Assembly (NCBI RefSeq): GCF_035046485.1
Contig: NC_085138.1
Coordinates: 341,446,263-341,510,262, forward strand
Origin: Aedes albopictus
Taxonomy: Eukaryota > Arthropoda > Insecta > Diptera > Culicidae
Reading direction: 5' to 3'
Length of the DNA: 64,000 nt
Both the position numbers and the translations under genes were made by a program. Of the stretch, positions 20,841 through 31,165 are shown in pieces; position 1 is the stretch's first letter, and each line of letters starts with the position of its first letter. The notes beneath the pieces were generated by a model that searched no databases, was not told the DNA's origin, and was given only the letters and a program-made list of their open reading frames with translations.

Positions 20841-21905
20841 TTTTGAACTTTTTGGAGAGGTGTTTCTGAGATTGATCGTAGAGTTACCCTCAGAGATTCA
20901 ACGGGAGTTTCTCGCGGGATTTCTCTCAGTGATCCTCAAGCCTATTTTTTTCAATTGGCTGGATCCTAACATCAAGACAAAGTCGTAGAACTTTCAACCA
21001 GTCATTCCTGATTATTTGTGGTGTAGAACAACTTTCATAAGATAAATTGGAAATAATTTCACGACAACAGGGAAAACCAGCCATCAGGTGCAGCCCGCGG
21101 GCCGCACTTTGATGACCACGGAGTTAAGTACTCTGTATCTCTCCCGGAGTTCATCGTGGATTTTCTACAGAAGTTTTCTTGGGGTTCTCGCCAGTGTTTC
21201 TCAACTGATTTCTGTAGACTAATTCCTGCTGCGACACTTGTAGAGGTTTATACCGAAATTTATCGCGGAGTGACTTCCTTAATTAATCTTGGAATATCTC
21301 CAGCAATTTCTCACGGGGTTTTCTCGGAATGGCTTCCAGAGTTGCTCACGAAATTTGTTCTGGAGGTCCTTACGAGATTTTCCCGGAGATAATTTTGTGA
21401 CTTCTTGTGCAAGTTTTCCGAGACTGCTTTAAGATAGTTGCTCCTGAGTTGTTTGTGGGATTCACCAAGTTTGTCCCGAAATTTCTACAGGAGTGTCTCG
21501 TGAAATAGTTTCTAGAGATTTCCTGAGATTTCTGTAGAATTTCGCGTGACTTCTACAAAAGTTCCTCCAGGAATATCTGTCAGAGAGTTTCCAGGGATTT
21601 TTCTTGGAGTTCCTCCCAGAATTTCTTTTCAAGGTTTTTCCGCAGTTGCTATCAGAGTTCACTGCGTGATAAAAATTTCCTTCCGGATTCTGGTATTTCC
21701 CAAAGTTTTTGTCGGGATTTTTTTTCCGCATTCAGGATTCAGTGCAAAGTTTCTTCAAGAATTCCTACCGGAGCTCTTCCTGGGATTTCTTCACAAGTTA
21801 CTCCCGGGATTTCTCCCGGATACTTTTGGAATGTTTCATGCAGAGTTGTTCTCGGATTTTTCCTGATATTTCCTCTCAGGATTACTACTAGAAATTCTCC
21901 CGGAA
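20841..21905. repeat. Long degenerate quasi-periodic repeat array
   Basis: About 1 kb dominated by diverged units such as GGATTTCTC, CCCGGAATTTC, GGAGTTCCTCC and TTCTTCAAGAATTCC. Spacing is commonly near 24-30 bases but irregular. Open frames inside are by-products of the stop-poor repeats. The origin is unknown. Confidence 0.5.
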
Positions 21906-23790
21906 TAAACCAGTTTTTTCCTAAGACGTTCTCTAAATTCTCCAGGAGAAGAGCGTTTCGGGTGTTTACGGGTTAGAAAGGGTATGTAAAGGTTGAGAAA
22001 AATTGCTGTAAATTCAACAATAAAAAAACAGAACACAAGAACAAATAGATACAAAAAAACAATTATCAGCTAACTAAAACAACAGCAAGAACGAAAGAAT
22101 ACACAACGATCCAAATGATTCTTCAACGAAAGGTCAAAATAACGAAAGAACAAACAAAAAAGTGTAACTCATGTGTGATTGGTACGAACTTTGTTGCAGT
22201 TTGTTATTACATTAGAACTTCTTCTTCTTCTACATCTGTCTGCACAGTTATCTTCTCCTGCTTCTTTGATTCTACGTATGTTTCAGTTTACTTCTTTTTT
22301 CTGATTTTTTCCGTTCACAACTTTTTTGTTTCCCGCATTTTTTTTTTCGGGGAGTCTACTCTTAAAACCTTCTAACAAGAAACGCGAAACCCGCACAAAA
22401 ATTGTGTGTAATTGTGTAGTAGTAAACTAAATAAACAACAATAATAGCTTTTTTTTTTTTAATTTATGAAATAATAATAGATAATAGAAATGTGGGAGAA
22501 TGGGAAGAAAAGGGGGAAAACAAAGGGACACAAAAGGACAGGTTAAGTCGTAGTAGTAACAGTAGTAGCAGTAGCAATAAACAAGAGCTCTCAACATAGC
22601 TACTTTGAATCACAATTTTGACACTAAATCGGAGCTTTCTTCTCCTGATGGAGGAAGAGGCACACATCACCATTGCGAGGATTTAGGTGCCATGTATGTG
22701 TGTATGTGTGCTGGTCGGAGTTTTTTTTTTGCATTATTATTGCTGTCTTCGACGCAGAAAAATGAGACATTGCGCCAAACTTGTTTTAAGCTTTTGATCC
22801 TTTAGCATTCAATCGATTTCCATTCGATAATTTGAACTCGTAAAATGTTCACATTGTGATCATTCTCTCTTGAGTATTGAAATCGGATGAAAATAGATAA
22901 AATGCCTGTTTGCAAAGGACCAGCAAAGCTAAGATCAAATAATTCCAAAGAATTGACCTGTAGGAAAATTTAATTTCCCCCAAGGTTTTTCCATCAATTT
23001 TGTTCTTCGTTGCTCCACCTGTAGGAGCAAGTTTCCGGATTTTCTACTGGACTTTTCTCACTAGCTAAAATTTAAAGCATGATGCCAGCTTCAACAACTA
23101 TATACTGTGGTAATTTTAGTAGTTCTCTTGTCTGTTCTTCTTTTTGCGTACGTTTCAAGGACAGACTTTCGCGTTTCACTATCTCTTTCGCTCTTTCTGT
23201 CTCACTTTCCCTTACTTAAAAAGGAGGCTAAATGTAGTTTTTTACTCTCACTAAACACAACATAAATTATATAGTCAACCCTACTCTTGTTTCTAAATCA
23301 GAATGGGAGGGGGTGTTTTGTTCAAATCAGCGCGTTTTCTGAATTCGAAAGGAAGAAAACCAAAACAATAGGAAGTTGCTGCCTTCCGCTTCAACACAGT
23401 GGTGTTTGGTTGGTTGTTTTTTTAATTGTGTTTGTAATTTCTTCCTAGCATTTTTGTTGCTTTGCTGTCAGGTTTATGTATCTTTGTTTTTTGGGATATA
23501 ATTGGATTGGTTTTTGCCTTATTTGTTACTTGATTTGTTTGCTAGTTTTTTTTTTTTTTGTTCTTTGTTCAACTCTTTAAGAATTAGAATTTTTCCTGTT
23601 GTGGATTCTCATTTTATGGTTTTTGTTTTTTTTTCTTCTTTTTTCATCTCTTCGTTTTTTGTTTGTTAGGGGATAAATCACATTTTGGTCAGAGATTGGT
23701 TTGAAGCTGCAAGGCTCCGCAGCACGCAGCCCCGCCCAGCAGGAAAATGGTACCGGCCCCGGCGCCCACACTAGCCGTCCAACGTATCCA
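21906..23790 (-). other. T-rich sequence downstream of Mob2, possible 3' UTR
   Basis: Directly follows the Mob2 stop codon on the minus strand. The plus strand shows many T-tracts, so the transcript strand is A-rich. I found no clear AATAAA signal that would fix the transcript end, and no repeats with recognisable ends. Calling part of it 3' UTR is inference from position. Confidence 0.4.
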
Positions 23791-24319
23791 CTATGCCGTT
23801 GTCTGGGTGTTGGAGGTCTGCTGGGTGCTGCCGCCGCCGCCGTAGCCGACGCCGCATCCGATCACGCCGACGCTTCCGGTACTGCTGCCGCTGCCGCCAC
23901 CGCCGCCCGGACCGCACGTCTGCATCATTTGTTCTTTATTACTACTAGAAACATTATGACTATTATTTACACTGCCCGATTCTAACGGTTGTTTACAGAT
24001 TGGCTGCGCCGTCGCATCGCCATCTATGAGCGAGTGCAGCGTCGCGACGCCACTATCACTACTGCTGCTATTATTGTTCTCCACACAGGGTCCGCCTGCC
24101 GCGCTCGCACTGGCCGTCGTCGCGGTGGACGTCGCCGACACCGAACCACTGTCCGCTGCACTGCTGCTGCTGGGCGCCGCCGGCTGCTGCTGCGTGCTGC
24201 TGGTGCTTCCGGTGCTGCTGCTGGTGGCGGACGAAGGTACTGGATCGTCGGTTAAACGTAAAGCGATTTCTAGATCACGTAAAACTTCGGTTTCTTTGGG
24301 TTCTATTAGATTGAAACGC
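23791..24319 (-). CDS. Mob2: Mob2 last coding exon
   Basis: Acceptor TTTTAG precedes the exon at 24320-24321. It begins in phase with the previous exon and reads RFNLIEPKETEVLRDLEIAL-type sequence, the C-terminal helix of the Mob domain, then RLTDD. From there about 150 residues are low complexity: Ser/Thr/Ala-rich stretches, QQQ, an NNNSSSSDSG patch and Gly-rich runs, ending NTQTTA and TAG at 23791-23793. Mob2 proteins activate NDR/Tricornered kinases in cell shape and neuromuscular development (family knowledge). The long tail is probably disordered and is carried by GC-rich CTG/CCG-type codons unlike the AT-rich surroundings. Confidence 0.85.
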
Positions 24320-24391
24320 CTAAAATGAGAGAACAAGGAGAATGATTAGTTTCGTCGGAAAACCATGTCACGAAAAGCAGGCCACACGTAC
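24320..24391 (-). other. Mob2: Mob2 intron, 72 bp
   Basis: On the minus strand it starts GTACGT and ends TTTTAG. Its short length is typical of dipteran introns. Splicing joins TTG CAT AG with G CGT TTC and restores the conserved HRRFNL sequence of the Mob fold. Confidence 0.85.
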
Positions 24392-24679
24392 CTATGCAAC
24401 GCGGTCAGATGGGCGAAGGTGAGATTGAGGTGGGCGTGCAGCCCGAGCAGTGCCACCTCGCGGAAGTGCGCCGCGTACAGGTGCGCGATCACATGGAACA
24501 GTAAACGTAAAATTTTTCTAGCAATACTCTCGAACGAACTAGGAAACTCATTGGCATATTTGGTGGGAAATATCGACTCGTCGCTGACGGTTTTCTGCGT
24601 GAAGGTCATCACGTAGTCGATGTACTGCGGGGCCGCGACGCGCGTCTTCTTGCCCTTCTCGTCGAACCATAGGTACATT
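24392..24679 (-). CDS. Mob2: Mob2 penultimate coding exon (core of the Mob domain)
   Basis: Acceptor TTCCAG lies at 24680-24681 and donor GTACGT at 24391. The exon encodes YLWFDEKGKKTRVAAPQYID, then FTQKTVSDESIFPTKYANEF and the helix IARKILRLLFHVIAHLYAAH, then LNLTFAHLTALH. This matches Mob2 rather than Mob1 or Mob4, especially KKTRVAAPQY and SDESIFPTKYANEFP. The two His of AHLYAAH, five residues apart, correspond to zinc ligands of the Mob fold; the two Cys ligands would be in an upstream exon outside the window. No frame damage is seen. Confidence 0.92.
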
Positions 24680-24784
24680 CTGGAAAAGGAGAAAAAAAAG
24701 AAATAAATTAGAATTTATGTTAAAAGTCGATTTTTCTGAAAAGGAATATCTTCAATAGCTGCAACGGAAATTTATAGAACGGAT

Positions 24785-25370
24785 AAGACCACTCAAACTA
24801 CGTCATCAACAATGTATGTACGGTACTGACGACCGCCTAGCTCCTCGGTACGATTTCGGATGTCGTCTTTGCATACACGCAGGTTATTGAGGCGTTGTGA
24901 ACTCGGTGAGACCCTTCTAGAGGATTCTTGGAATACAGGCAAAATAGTGGTAAACAACATAGCCGAGAGCACTGTGGAACGCAGTCGACAGAATGAATAG
25001 TACGAAGAGGAGTGCAGAGTGGTTTTAGAGCAAATGAACACATGACTGGCGGTAATGGTGCAGCATGTAACCCGGCAGAACTTGAAGCGATACATACAGA
25101 AGAGGGGTCAGTAGATCCGTCACTTTCTGGAGAAAAACCGCTGCTTAGAAGACGCGGAGTGCAACGAAATGGAATTGCTGTGCTCAAGAAATACGAAAGC
25201 TCTAGCTTATCGCATCCCGCAACGACTTCGTACCGAGGTCTGCAGATTTCGAAACAGTCACAGGAGTACTATGTTCCGTATGCAAATTCTGTATAGAGGT
25301 GCAGCTGTCCATACTTTCGGAATGGAACTGTTCCAAGTTTCGCTTGTTTGTTTATGGACTGAAGTCGGTG
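24785..25370 (+). pseudogene. Ancient RTE-like LINE relic
   Basis: The nucleotide sequence aligns in plus orientation with the RTE-like ORF2 at 53770-54260 (minus strand). Shared words include GCCGAGAGCACT, CGAGGAGTGCAGAG-like text, GTAATG-TGCAGCATG and GGAGAAAAA-CGC. It covers the linker between endonuclease and reverse transcriptase. Substitutions and indels are frequent, so this copy is much older than those at 32.5 and 52-54 kb. It begins about 100 bp upstream of the Mob2 exon, inside the putative large intron. Confidence 0.65.
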
Positions 25371-25771
25371 AAAGATAGAAAAAAGAACAATGGGGATAAA
25401 AGTAGTTTCGGTTCAATAGCACCAAGGCAAATTAGGACACAGGGCTGTCTCTGATAAACGAGTGGTCTGCTCATGGCACGCGTTACGAAGGAGCAGTTCC
25501 ACCTACTGAGCTCCAACATGATCAATACTTTTGGATTGTAGTTGGTTCCGAAGATTAGAAGTAAGAAACGATGTGACCTTCCCAACGAACATTATTGCTG
25601 TACAATGAATTAACTACATCGGCTGTTTTCCTACTCTCCGCATCGACCAATGTGGCGCTAGCTGCTATGCGCGAAAAATCGCTAAAAGTAAATCGCAAAA
25701 ATATTGTATGGCGAATAGCATCTAAAGTCAAATTTATCGAAGTGGAATACATTATTCGAAAAAATATTTGG
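25371..25771. other. Unrecognised sequence
   Basis: No domain, terminal repeat or microsatellite is recognisable. It lies between the RTE relic and a TA-flanked MITE and probably includes decayed transposon sequence. Confidence 0.3.
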
Positions 25772-25773
25772 TA

Positions 25774-25988
25774 GGGAATCGCGCCACTTGGGCGGTGGCT
25801 TCTATATTCGTCTGTTTTCCACTATAACTCAGTCAAATTTGAACCACTTGACACAACTTTTGGAATGTGGTGAGATAGGTATAGTATCTACCCGTGTACA
25901 ACATTTCAAGTCAATTGGTTCAAAATTGACTGAGTTATAATGGAAAACAGACGAATATAGAAGCCACCGCCCAAGTGGCGCGATACCC
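25774..25988. mobile_element. 215-bp MITE with ~72-bp inverted repeats
   Basis: TA (25772-25773) then GGGAATCGCGCCACTTGGGC, running to an inverted copy that ends GCCCAAGTGGCGCGATACCC, then TA (25989-25990). The arms match for about 72 bp with three mismatches, so the copy is relatively young. GGG/CCC ends and TA target place it with the other GGG-type elements here. Confidence 0.9.
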
Positions 25989-25990
25989 TA

Positions 25991-26066
25991 CTGCCGTGAA
26001 TCGCATATCAGTCCCATCTTTGCTGGATTTCCTATGCAAATGGGACAGATATGCGATTCACGGCAG
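25991..26066. repeat. 76-bp hairpin adjacent to the MITE
   Basis: Arms of 27 bp, CTGCCGTGAATCGCATATCA at the left and TATGCGATTCACGGCAG at the right, with one mismatch and a 22-base loop. It starts one base after the MITE target TA. It may be a minimal MITE inserted next to the other. Confidence 0.75.
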
Positions 26067-26339
26067 CCTAGTGGTTGTGCACAATGGTGACTACTATTAT
26101 GCCTACCAAATATTTTTTCAGTAAAAGCTTTCTATTTCAAGAAATTCAAGTTTAGATGCTTTTCACCATACAAAATAAAATGGATTTACTCCTGCTGATC
26201 AACTGGGTGTGCGCCAAGCGGGTAGTCCATGGCTGAACAAACCGCTTTTAAGTCTAATTTTGAACAGCTATCATTGTTACTTGGGTTGTGGATCAGTTGT
26301 CTGAAGAGTGTAAAAGTTTGTTGAGTTTACGACACGATA
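26067..26339. other. Unrecognised sequence before the gypsy remnant
   Basis: No recognisable domain. It could hold the decayed 5' part of the gypsy element that follows, but I cannot show it. Confidence 0.25.
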
Positions 26340-27400
26340 CGGTGATGATCGTGCAGCACTAGATCGCCGTGAGTGTCTTGAAGACGAATCAGCAGTGGTT
26401 TAAGAGTGGATCGCCGTCGAAGTCGGTGGAGGGAAAAGTGGTTCCGGATCAAGTAGCGCCAAGGCAATTCCTGCTACAGCTTGCTGACTCCACGGAGAAT
26501 ATACCATGGAAAGGAGTGCAACTTCAAGACCAACAAGTTTGTGACAAATTTGGCCATAAGACTGTATACTAAAAGAGTTCAGCGAAGGTCAAACCCCGGC
26601 AAATCTTGTAAAATGCACTGTCTTCTGACCTGACGGATGTATTTCTGCAAGTGGAAATGGACGAAGACTCTCGTAACCTCGTGACGATCAACACGCATCT
26701 TGGACTATGCCGCTACAATCGTCTGAAGGCTGCACCCGGCGGCCCGGTTCATTTCAAAAGTTGATCGATAAGATGTTGGACTGAACAGAAGAAGTGAGTG
26801 GCTACCTGGACGACATAGTTGTTGGTGGCGTCGACGAAGAAAATCACAACAGAATTCTTTTTTGGAAGCTGCGCGCGGATCCAGGAGTTCGGGATCACCA
26901 TTCGAGTGAAGACGTTTAGCTCCGGGAAGCACCAAATCCACTATCTAAGACATCTATTAGATCTACCGGACTCTGCAAAAGTAGTTTTTTTCTGGGCGTT
27001 ATCGGTTATCAACTACTACGGGAAGCTCGTATGGTACATGCGCACACTCTAGTTCTTACTCGACGAGCTCCTCAAGGAAAAAGAAAAGTTCCGTTGGGCC
27101 AGCAAGTGCGGCGTTCCTTCGACAGGTTCAAGGAGATCCTGGGTTCCATGTTTCTGTCAGCGACAGATTCCCGATGGATCAGTGAAGAACTTACAAAGAT
27201 GGATATGGGCTGCAATCAACCGGATCGTGAAGGACTGGCAGTTCGGTTCGCTTTAACAAAATTCTGAATCAAATCTTTGGTTCACGGAAAAGTATTCCAG
27301 TATACACGGCGAATTATCTACAGCGCTGAGCGCTAACTCTGATCTTGGGCTTCAAGATTGAAAAAAAATGCCGTTTCTAACGGAAGAATTCAGGAATGCC
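26340..27400 (+). pseudogene. Gypsy reverse transcriptase and RNase H remnant
   Basis: Shifting plus-strand frames contain LTDVFLQVEMDEDSR, LVTINTHLGLCRYNRL and VSGYLDDIVVGGVDEENHNR. The YLDD catalytic box of Ty3/gypsy RT is intact at about 26802-26813. YYGKLV and a FRWAS-like segment follow (27020-27110), matching the RT connection and RNase H start. Multiple stops and indels make it non-functional. Confidence 0.75.
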
Positions 27401-27441
27401 GCACGGTGTCAAAATTTCGATTATTATCGAACATTCATGTA

Positions 27442-28384
27442 GGGTAGGTAATCAAAATTTGAACCAAATTGAGGCTTTCTGAAGCAGTGCAAATTTTAAG
27501 TGATTTTTTCTCCCACATGGAAATAATTTACTACGGCAAAATCGTATGTACATGAAAGCCACGGGTATAAGCTTTCTGTTAAATGGTAAAAAGTTTGTAT
27601 TTGCACCGAATTTCATTGAAATATTTGATTTTTCATCAACAATGATTTTAATCTTAATTTGAACCATCGTAATCATAATTTGAACCAATTTTAATCTTAA
27701 TTTGAACTACTGGCGGCAGCAGCTCGAGCAACTCACAAAACAGCCAATTCCATGCTAAACAATGAAAAATCACATGAATCTGCTAATTCTCATACCTATT
27801 TTTCATTAGGCAGTGGAATCTCAACTCAGAATGTTCGAAATTCTTTAGGAATTTGGAAACTAAATTTGGATTTTTTCATCCCCGAAGAGTAAACAAAGCA
27901 ACCACTAGCGCAATCTACAGGCCAACACTAGAAGCTCACCCCCGTTTACTAGTTCAAATTTAGATTACAAATGGTTCAACTTAAGATAACATTCTCCAAG
28001 TAAGAATCACTTAAATTTGATAATTTTATGACAATTAATGCGAAATATTATTCGGTTGGTCGATTCTACGATAAATCAGCTTTCATTTAACGTGTTCACA
28101 TATTGCGTGCGATACAATGCATGAGCTGTACGAGTGCACCGAAAATGTGCTTTCTCTTGGGGGAAATGGGGGAAATCACAGTGATTTTTCAATTGCCTGT
28201 TTTCCATGACAAAAACGCTTTTTTCAATGTTTTTAAAGTCCATGTTATCAGGTTATATTACGGAAAGCTGTTTAACATCTTTTTCGGGACAGTATTTGCC
28301 TGAAAAGTACATCTTTTTAATGAATTTTGAAATGGTTCAAATTAAGATTACAATTTGACTAGTTCAAAGTTTGATTTCTTACCC
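27442..28384. mobile_element. 943-bp TA-flanked element with GGGTA ends
   Basis: TA (27440-27441), then GGGTAGGTAATCAAAATTTG; the right end is the inverse of GGGTAAGAAATCAAACTTTG, then TA (28385-28386). Inside, words like AATCTTAATTTGAACCA recur at 27650-27710 and, inverted, at 27950-27990 and 28330-28360. That is the layout of subterminal transposase-binding repeats. It is non-coding. Confidence 0.75.
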
Positions 28385-29004
28385 TACCTCAGATTTTTCT
28401 TCGAAAATGATTAGTATTTGGGCTATATATTCATAAAAAACGATCATCAAATCTGACTATACATGTCAATGGTTGCTACTCCGTGATTGATCTGAGCTGG
28501 TACCAATTGCACTGAGATCCAAATGAATAACGGCTGGGACATTCCACTTATTCTCAAAGTGCAATTCTAGCAGCTCATACATTTTGGATCAATACCGGCG
28601 CCGGCCACGTCCTTATAGTCAGTTGGGAAGGGAAAGGAATGTTAGAGTGTGCTGGTTGTTGCTACTAAAGACCGAGATCACCTCTGCATCCCCACAACCA
28701 GCACGGACTGGGGTATTTGTTAGACGGAAAGGATGGGAGATCTGGGAGTCACCGTTGGGTCGGTGATGCGATCCATGGATAGGGGGTCATTGATAGTGTT
28801 CGTAAGGTGATAGATTGTGTGGTGAATGAGGTGAATAAGGTCAAGCGCGGCACAGCACGCTTTGGTTGCATAACTTGTAGGCGTTATATACACTGTGCTG
28901 TGAGTGGTAATTGGAAGGGAGGGAAACGACTTTTTCCAATTCGTTTCTGGTTCTAGCGATGGCTATGAACATATGAATATACATGAGTTGTATATGTAGA
29001 GAAG

Positions 29005-29018
29005 AGAGAGAGAGAGTT
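29005..29018. repeat. Short GA microsatellite
   Basis: AGAGAGAGAGAGAG run inside the 1.74-kb TIR element. Confidence 0.8.
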
Positions 29019-29138
29019 TTCCCCGATAGAATATTTTCAAATTTCACATTTATGCATTATAGCCGAAGTTCTAACATTCTATGAAGAAAAATCCGAGGTA
29101 CATGAAAGTTCGATAATAATCAAAATTTTGACACCGTG

Positions 29139-29410
29139 TGCCGGTGATCTGTCGAGGCTAATCAACAACTACGCCAAACCTGACGAGGATTACATGATTG
29201 TGAACATGATTCTGGAGAAGGATTTGCGGTTTGTGGTGGTTGAAGTAGTACTACTTACGTAAACTACACTGATTGCTACGAGAAGGTTGTCCGGGAGAGA
29301 CGAAGATCGAAGATCTGGAGATATGACGGATCCATGGGAAGCGAGATTCGCTATGCCCTGCTGGAAAGTGCATTATGCTGGTAGATCGTTTAATGATTTT
29401 CGACAAGCAT
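29139..29410 (+). pseudogene. Gypsy RNase H end and connection segment
   Basis: The frame reads GDLSRLINNYAKPDEDYMIV followed by LEKDLRFVVVEVV before a stop. The LSRL word marks the C-terminal end of gypsy RNase H. It joins the left part across the 5-bp TSD. Its right end was cut by the R1 insertion at 29411. Confidence 0.65.
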
Positions 29411-30091
29411 TTTTTTTCCTTCTAAACCATAGGGGGATAATCTGCTCAACAGACACCCTAACAGAAGGTTAGGGTAGTGTAGGTCTGACAGGCCGTCTTC
29501 TACAACAAAAGTAAAATCCAGGACTACTCTCTCCTCGTACCCACTAAACCATTCCTATGGTCGCCAAACCCTACGTCTCTCCGGAACCACCAAGAAGGTA
29601 TTGCTTCAGAGAGGGGCTAGTGCACATCGCACCCACAAGGTTAGCTGCGTAGCCTGCAGCAACGAACATCGATGACTCGCTTTGGAGAGTCCATCACGGT
29701 AGCATGCTGGCGCTTAGCCAGTTTCCCGAGTGGTCCTCGCCACTCCCTTTGTCCTCGGAAGGCGGGCAGGGTCAACCCCGCCCGCGCCCTACTGCTGAGC
29801 GGACATCAAGAACTGATGCCCACGTGCAACCCGATCTGACCTGCCCGTAAGGAAGGGTATCACTACCCTTCAGGCCCTATCAGATGCACCCGTAGGTTGC
29901 AGACAGCAGGATCTCACCTACCCCGACCCTTGCCGGGGACCCCGTAGACCGACGCCACGACAGCACCGCTACCGAGACTTCCTCTCCGCGGCCACTTAAT
30001 CGTTGTAGGGGTCGATCTCGACCGCAGGGCACCGGTATGACCTACGAAGCCAACTCCGAACCCCTGGACCACCTCTTGTACTGCATCTGGA
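29411..30091 (-). other. 3' UTR of the R1-like element
   Basis: Non-coding on the minus strand. It contains the segment (29424-29780) repeated almost exactly at 9491-9842, including AGCATGCTGGCGCTTAGCCA, and in part at 52818-52982. Such 3' UTRs carry the signals recognised by the element's own RT (family knowledge). Confidence 0.7.
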
Positions 30092-31156
30092 CTAGCCACT
30101 CTCCGAGTCCACGCGCCACCTCCTCTGTAGTTCCCAGACGATATGGGTGATAGCCGTTGAAACGGCGTTCCAGCCAAACTCATCCCTACACATCCTCTGG
30201 ACCAAGTTGTCCGGGATTTTGTTCTCCCCGCATGTGGCAAGCATGCGGTCACGCATTGTGCACACGAACAAAACGTGTTCCGCCGTTTCCTCTAAGCCAT
30301 TGCACGCTGGGCATTCGGGAGAATCCGCATGCCCGAAACAGTGTAGATACTGTCGGGAGCAACCATGACCTGTAAGGACCTGTGTCAGGTGGAATGTAAC
30401 TTCCCCATGGCGCCTATTAATCCAACTATCTACCCTCGGTATCAACCTATGGGTCCACTTTCTTTTGGTGGAACTGTCCCACGCGCGCTGCCATTTGACC
30501 ATAGAGGCCATCCTGGCAGTCCTGCGTATGCCTCTTGTGCCGCGCATTTCGAAGCACTCCATGTCCTCACTGATAAGAATGCTGGTAGGCACCATACCAG
30601 TAATGACGCAGAGACCGTCGTGTGACACGGTACGGTATGCGCTCGCAACCCTCAGGCACATAAGCCTGTAAGTACTTTCCAGCTTCCGTCGGTAGCATTT
30701 AGTACTTAGCGCGGTGCCCCACGCCGGGCCGCCATACCTAAGTATGGACGTAGCAACACTAGCCAGAAGCTTGCGCTTACTGGCGCACACCGCTGAGCTA
30801 TTGGACATCATCCGGGACAGTGCCGCAATAGCTGTGGAGGCTCTTTTACAGGCATAATCGACGTGGCTACCGAAAGTAAGCTTATCGTCGATCATCACGC
30901 CCAAGTGTTTGACGGAGCGCTTTGACAGGATAGTGCACTCTCCTACACTGATCTCCGTCTGCTGCTCCGAATTCAGGTTGTTAACAACCGTCACCTCTGT
31001 CTTGTGGTGAGCCAGCTCCAGTTTCCTGGACCGCATCCACGCCTCCACAACCTTGATCGAGTGGTTGGTAGTCAACTTTACCTCCTCGATCGTTTCACCG
31101 TAGACTTCGAGCGTAATGTCGTCGGCAAATCCGACAATCACCACTCCCACTGGATA
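30092..31156 (-). pseudogene. R1-like ORF2 C-terminal half
   Basis: About 350 residues are open, starting in the RT palm: VGFADDITLEVYGETIEEV, with intact FADD, then LGVMIDDKLTFGSHVDYACK and LRYGGPAWGTAL of the thumb, and a cysteine motif CFGHADSPECPACNGLEETA with a later EHVLFVC near the C-terminus. Endonuclease and the RT fingers are missing because the copy is 5'-truncated at 31156, so it cannot mobilise itself. The long open frame with no stops suggests recent insertion. Confidence 0.85.
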
Positions 31157-31165
31157 CGACAAGCA

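Larger units (their letters stand above)
27402..29138. mobile_element. 1.74-kb TIR element with 5-bp TSD (Transib-like ends)
   Basis: The ends are CACGGTGTCAAAATTTCG and CAAAATTTTGACACCGTG, inverted over about 38 bp with few mismatches. TGCCG flanks both sides (27397-27401 and 29139-29143). Deleting the element and one duplication restores the gypsy frame. A 5-bp TSD and a CAC-type heptamer (CACGGTG) are features of Transib transposons; no Transib transposase is present, so the class call is tentative. It hosts a second TIR element at 27442-28384. The sequence at 28580-28660 is similar to 40760-40830. Confidence 0.7.
29411..31156 (-). mobile_element. 5'-truncated R1-clade LINE, minus strand
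   Basis: A 1746-bp copy comprising the C-terminal half of ORF2 and the 3' UTR, ending in an A-rich tail (plus poly-T from 29411, then CCTTCTAAACC). The 10-bp duplication CGACAAGCAT (29401-29410 and 31157-31166) shows target-primed insertion into the gypsy element. It is the reference copy for the two shorter 3'-end fragments at 4944-9842 and 52818-52982. Confidence 0.88.

Noticed and set aside
23701..24328. Plus-strand Ala/Leu/Arg-rich open frames
   Set aside because: They are antisense shadows of the low-complexity Mob2 tail on the minus strand.
24785..25370. Upstream Mob2 exon
   Set aside because: It aligns to the RTE ORF2 linker in plus orientation, opposite to Mob2, and shows no Mob sequence.
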